DNA from: Alitta virens
Taxonomy: Eukaryota; Annelida; Polychaeta; Phyllodocida; Nereididae
DNA: 64,000 bases
Direction: 5' to 3'
Assembly: GCA_932294295.1 (NCBI GenBank)
Contig: OW028584.1
Location: 6,385,407-6,449,406 of the forward strand
The notes under the pieces are model-generated. The model worked only from the letters and a program-made list of their open reading frames with translations. It had not been told where the DNA came from and made no database searches. Positions 59,410-64,000 of the stretch are shown here, piece by piece (positions within the stretch are counted from its first letter, which is position 1; every line of letters begins with the position of its first letter). Position numbers and translations under genes: made by a program.

Positions 59410-60063
59410 AAGAAAAGAACACACAACACAAAAAGTGCATATTATGGCAATTACTACCACTATATCTATTATCATAACAGTTGTGCTTGCTAATATTATT
59501 ATCATGACAGATTATAATTCTGTGTCAATAACTACCGCTCTCCAAACACAAACACAAGTGGAATACTTTTGAAATTGCACAAAGTAACAAAAGTATGATT
59601 GATTTTCAAATTACAGGCTTCAATTACAGAAAAAACTTAATCATTTTCCTGTCAAATATAAATAATCACACTGAAGTGTCTTTACTGAGATCTCAGGCAA
59701 TTAAGTGCTAGTAATTAAAGCTGTTTAACGATACACACATTTTGACAAAGTAATTAGACTTTCTTTTTACTTTACTCATTTGACATTTGTTCTGACACAA
59801 AGAAAATATGCCTTCAAAGTGCAAAAGAAATTAATATCATAAACCCTTCGTTTTAGCAATTGTTCTATTCTACCTGTGCTGAAATCATACCCATTGCAAG
59901 AATTGAATCTGTGCCAACAAAACTGGTTGATCTATAATTTCACTGCATGTGCATGTGAGATATTTAATGCTATCAGCTATCATTGACCATAAGGCTTGAA
60001 GGCTGGGCAAACTATTATAATGTAAAAAACTCACATAACTTAATTGGTCACTGGGCAATGTAG

Positions 60064-60150
60064 GATGTGGTGGATTAGGGCTTTACGTCCTGCATTTCTT
60101 CACCTTATGGGCTAATTAGGACAGGTAGGGACCATGGCAATGAGATGAAG
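60064..60150 (-). mobile_element. SINE family II, truncated
   Basis: Only the 3' body remains on plus ('ggtggattagggctttacgt', 'gggctaattaggacaggtag', 'accatggcaatgagatgaag'); the tRNA-like head is missing. Confidence 0.75.
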
Positions 60151-60231
60151 GGCAATGCAGGATGTAGGGCTTATATTGGTTATCTAAGATAACAGCTCTA
60201 AGTAAACAAGGTAGTGAGCTTCATGTTACTT

Positions 60232-60481
60232 GCTGGGTGGTCTAGTGGTAAGACGCTCGCCTGCTCCTCTGAAAGACCCAGGTTCAATCCCGGGCTTGGG
60301 CACTGCTCATGAATGTCATCCCAGCTGGATGTCACATTAAATTGCAGTCCCTTGTAGATATCTATGCTGAGTCAAGTAAAAGATCCCACCCATAGGTAAA
60401 TGTGAAACATGGATGGACTCTCATCTCATCAATCACCCCTCAATAGTGGCAAGAACTTGCCTTAGAGGGCTGCACTTTCCA

Positions 60482-60521
<40 letters not shown>
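60232..60521 (+). mobile_element. SINE family I, full length with (TATC)n tail
   Basis: The best copy in the window: tRNA-like head GGGTGGTCTAGTGGTAAGAC (A box) and CCAGGTTCAATCCCGGGC (B box), body 'atctatgctgagtcaagtaa', 'agatcccacccataggtaaa', end 'cttgccttagagggctgcac', then a pure (ATCT)n tail of about 40 bp. Absent from unit A, so it inserted after the duplication. Confidence 0.9.
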
Positions 60522-60565
60522 CCATTTAAGCCTGGCTAGCTTGTAGGACTACAAAAGCTTGTAGT

Positions 60566-60640
60566 ATGTACCCAATTGATAGTTTTCATTCAATTTCACA
60601 AACAGGCATGTCTGGGTTCCCTTTCAAAACTCCATCAAAA
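60566..60640 (-). pseudogene. Duplicated fragment of the exon 4 end
   Basis: On minus it encodes DGVLKGNPDMPVCEIE then TGA by a one-base deletion relative to copy B (EGVLEGNPDMSICEIEM...). It lies directly beyond the true stop of copy B, with a second 'aattgatagttttcattt' copy, and is likely part of a decayed paralogue or partial exon duplication. Confidence 0.6.
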
Positions 60641-60658
60641 CAATTTCGGTGTAAGTAC

Positions 60659-63443
60659 CTAATTGATAGTTTTCATTTCAATTTCACAAATAGACATGTC
60701 CGGGTTTCCTTCAAGAACTCCTTCATTTATGATCATGACCATCTCCTGGCAGCCACCAGGGGGACAAGTGCATTTCAGGTCACACTGATCTCTCATTGCC
60801 GAAGTGGAAACCAGCAGGCACGCAACTTCTTGTCCGTATACTGGATTACACTTTTCACTGCCAGGCGTGTCTTTGAAAGATCTCACCGACATTTCCAGAG
60901 CAAGTGTGTGGCAAGTTGTGTCGAATAAGTCACAGTACAGATTGGATCCTTGTTGTGTTATGATCATCTGTTGACTTGACGCGACAGAATCTTCATTCAA
61001 GATCACAAAGAGAGGTGATGCTGGAGTGCTTAGGCTGTCAGTTACGTTATGACAAGTTCCATTGTTGCCATCAGACATTTTCATGATATTGATTTGTTCT
61101 TCCATGCTGATAGTAGTGTTCTTTGGTGGCCATGGACGAATGTTTTCTGAAATATAAATGTTCTTGTTACTTCCTAAATAAAGTTTTAAAAATGCATAGT
61201 TTAAAGCGTAAAGAGGACTACATGGTGTAAAGACATTTTCAATTGTTTTCATGCTCATGTTTGTTAAACTGCAACCCGCTAAGGCGTTATTTCATCCTGA
61301 CCAACTGAGCCCCAAGAAACTGTGCTGTAGTTGTATGTGAAATTAAGTACTTACCACAGGTGGAATGAATAGTCAGATTTTCATTATCCACGTGACCAAT
61401 TGGAAAATGATATGGTGGACTAAAGCCAAAGTGAAACATCGGGTCACACTGCAAAGTGATGTCAGAGCACTGCCAGGTTTTTATAGAATTTGACATTCGT
61501 AGCATCCTGCAGAAAAAAAAAAACTCAACATAAATGGCCATACTTGACATGGAGCAGCACAAATGGATGGAAATGTTAGAAACTGTCAAACCCCAACATT
61601 CTAGCTGAGCCTGATAAAAACACTTCTAAGATACAATTAACTGAAATTTGCTAAATTTATATTATTATCTATTTTATCATTGGTAAGAAAGGAAAGTTAA
61701 AGTCAATTGGTACAGAGAGAGGTTTTTGTGGATTAGAAATTGACGTTTGATTTATCAGCAACATTTCTGCTAATTTTTTGCTGCTTCAGGCCTTCAATGA
61801 TAAAATATGAAATAAAGAGAATTTAGAATTTATGCTATATTTAATGGACATAATTATGGACCCTTCTATCAGAAATATTATGCATGGCTAGTACCCAAAT
61901 GAAATACCTGCCAAAAATAATCCCAAGGGTAGTGTTGTAATATTTCATAATATAATTTACATGCTTAAATAGATTTGACAATTTGTTTTCTAAATTAATC
62001 ATTTATAATGTTTTTGCATGTTTTTCTAGGTCCCCCACATTTATATTCGTTAAAATATGTTATGAAATATTGAAATACTGGTAGTTGAAATTATCAGAAT
62101 AATGTGTAGATATTTGTAATATTTTATGGGGAATATTATCTGAAATATTGCAACATTTAGCGAGTGCATGTTATCACCTTGTGATGTGGTGGTGGTGGTG
62201 GATTAGGGCTTCGCATCCGGTATTTCTGCACCTGATGGGCTAATTAGGACAGGTAGGGACCATGGCAATGAGATGAAGGAGGAAACAGCTATCCAACTTA
62301 GGCTTAACTGGTAATTGAACCTGGGACCCAGTGGTTGGAAGCCTAGCACGCTACCACTGAGCTAGGCCCCCACTTCACCTTGTGATGTACATGTAATCTA
62401 ATTTTGAATGTCGCCAAATCATTCAGGCAATTATTTGCAAGGAATGTCCCGGTTTTCGGTGGCTGAAAGATAGTTTAAGGGAAACCCTTTGTAATGAAAA
62501 TGATTCAATTGATTTCACAAATTTGTGATTGGATATGTAAATGATTATTTTTTTATATACTCCATACCTTGGAAATTGATCTCCTGGCTTTTTGTAGTAC
62601 ACCGGGAACCCATAACATGTCCGTTCCGTTATCATATATTTTCCAGCGCATTTATAGGCTCCTGGTCCTTCCAAGCTGAGGTACTTGCATCCTAGAAACA
62701 AACATGCATCACTGAAAACCTTTACGACTAACCCTTACCCACTTAACGCTTTCTAGAATGAATGAACCCCATGGTTATTTTGACGATAAAGTTTGTTATC
62801 TTTTTCCAAGAAGTTAGAAGCCTCAGCCAATTTCATGTAGATTGAGTGACATGATTTTGATTTGACAAAGAATTTTGTCAATATGACAACCCAAAAAACA
62901 AGGTGCTAAAACAAGGAAGGTCATGGCAATATTACAAGATAGGTTAATTTAATATTACACACTAATAACAGGATTACCTTCTGCAGAATAGCGACATATT
63001 TCTTCTGAACGCAAGCAATGCAATGTTGCCAAATAACATGAGAATCTCATATCAGAGCTAATGTTAATGTTATGTTACCTGCTCGCTGGTACTCAGTTAA
63101 CTTGAAATGTAATGTAGTTTACTGAACACTGGTTAAAAAACCTCTTAGTTCAGATCGTTGTAGATAGATTGGTGATATGTACATGTGCGGAGTGCAGGTT
63201 AAAATCAGTATGAATTTGGGGTAGCGGAGACCGCCTTATGCTGTCTCCAAATACCAAATTATTTACACTATACTCTTACGTGGCCAGATGGCCGTTTCAT
63301 ACTGCTTCCTAATTCCAATAACAATTTATTAACAGGATAATCTTATGTGGGCAGGTAGCCGTTTATTAATTATGATTTAACAAAAAGATACACTTACCTG
63401 AATTAAATTGAAGTAGAAGCAGACTTGCTACAATACACATCAT
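60659..63443 (-). CDS. Secreted Cys-rich protein, copy B (269 aa)
   Basis: Four exons on minus: 63398-63443, 62568-62691, 61355-61506, 60659-61146, with the same lengths and phases as copy A. Signal peptide MMCIVASLLLLQFNS. Coding differences from A by hand: exons 1-3 differ at 7 of 322 nt, exon 4 at 29 of 488 nt. Of these codon changes 25 alter the residue and 8 are silent. One change removes a cysteine (CNPVCGQ in A, CNPVYGQ in B), leaving an odd cysteine difference between paralogues. No stop or frameshift, so the gene looks intact. The TATA-like box of copy A is replaced here by unrelated sequence, so expression may differ. Function not recognised. Confidence 0.85.
62188..62374 (-). mobile_element. 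SINE family II with 14-bp target duplication (intron 2, copy B)
   Basis: Same position and same flanking tcaccttgtgatgt repeats (62174-62187 and 62375-62388) as 56901-57087, proving insertion before the segmental duplication. Confidence 0.92.
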
Positions 63444-64000
63444 CCTGGTGGTGTAGATTGTGTTCTCAATTTCATTTGTTAAGTTTACATTAGGCTTAAG
63501 ACCTTGTGAAAACTAATAATATGTATGCAATCGATGCCAGGTAATAGTATAAAACTTGCATGTTCTCAATGGATAGGGCTTTGTAAACAGCAGAACTACA
63601 TTTATTTCAATTTTTGAATGTAAAATCAATGAACAAGAGTAATTTTCATTTGAATCAGGCAAAGCAGCAATAAAGAATCATATAAGCCAATTAGAATGAT
63701 TAGCTGATATACTTACACTGCCAGAACAAATCTTCCTAAAGTGAAGCCCTACAGCCTTGCTAGAAATTGGTTGTTTTATTAAAATTTTATCTGATTGGTC
63801 GCGAAGAACTGTGAAGCAATCCATAGGTAAGGATTAAATTTGCCAAAAAATTTAAATTAAGTGGAACTGTTTGTTGCCATTGGTTTTCAAGCATCTTTGA
63901 CTGTTGCTCAGTCAGTTGCTTGTTGAAACAAATATCCAACTGTGACAAGTTGAATGTTTGGATTTAATTCAAAGCAAAATGGGGTTTAACTTCAACATAC

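Larger units (their letters stand above)
59410..64000. repeat. Segmental tandem duplication, unit B (runs off the edge)
   Basis: Counterpart of 54150-58560. Differs by insertion of a SINE block at about 60064-60535, about 190 bp extra in intron 1 (63100-63300) and replacement of the TATA-box segment. Similarity continues to the last base of the window. Confidence 0.9.

Noticed and set aside
60232..60300. Possible genuine tRNA gene
   Set aside because: A and B boxes are present, but the folded cloverleaf is not convincing and the sequence continues into a dispersed SINE body with a (TATC)n tail.
60566..60928. Plus-strand 120-codon frame, also 55052-55336
   Set aside because: Antisense shadows of the last exons of the secreted-protein genes; the signal peptide, splice sites and paralogue conservation support minus.

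Overview
The window is nuclear DNA from an animal. Evidence: intron-containing genes with GT/AG junctions, tRNA-derived SINEs, LINE and DIRS-type retroelement remnants, many MITE-like inverted repeats, long (TATC)n microsatellites and AT-rich non-coding DNA. Together these suggest a marine invertebrate, perhaps a non-vertebrate deuterostome, but the sequence does not fix the phylum. Only a few per cent is protein-coding.

Layout. (1) 870-1403, minus: the first recognisable coding exons of mitochondrial 3-hydroxyisobutyryl-CoA hydrolase (HIBCH); the rest lies beyond the left edge. (2) 9086-15752, plus: a two-exon gene for a 507-residue protein with two membrane segments, a cysteine cluster and two LPSY (LPxY-type) tail motifs. 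Its 5.1-kb intron is packed with non-autonomous transposons. (3) 27999-30137, plus: a 712-codon, low-complexity acidic/Ser/Asn-rich protein with three PPxY motifs. (4) 41951-46371: a broken DIRS-like retroelement lying inside a (TATC)n microsatellite; its gag-like part reads on minus and its RT/RNase H/tyrosine recombinase part on plus. (5) 48723-49327, plus: the last exon of a single-pass membrane protein with a cysteine-rich tail. (6) 54150-64000: a direct tandem duplication of about 5.5 kb, each copy carrying a four-exon minus-strand gene for a secreted, cysteine-rich 269-residue protein; fragments of at least one more paralogue are nearby.

The rest is mostly repeats: three tRNA-derived SINE families, a nested-palindrome TA-flanked MITE (six copies), two TAA-flanked PIF/Harbinger-like MITEs, other inverted-repeat elements, dispersed and locally amplified 'gaccacctcactattaa' repeats, 52-bp, 69-bp and about 38-bp tandem arrays, and microsatellites, some of which are SINE tails.

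How the genes relate: the two LPxY/PPxY proteins could recruit WW-domain ubiquitin ligases of the NEDD4 type (inference). The tandem secreted pair is a young, diverging family: by hand count 25 replacement versus 8 silent codon differences, loss of one cysteine in one copy, and loss of the upstream TATA-like box in that same copy. I did not recognise a known family for any gene except HIBCH.
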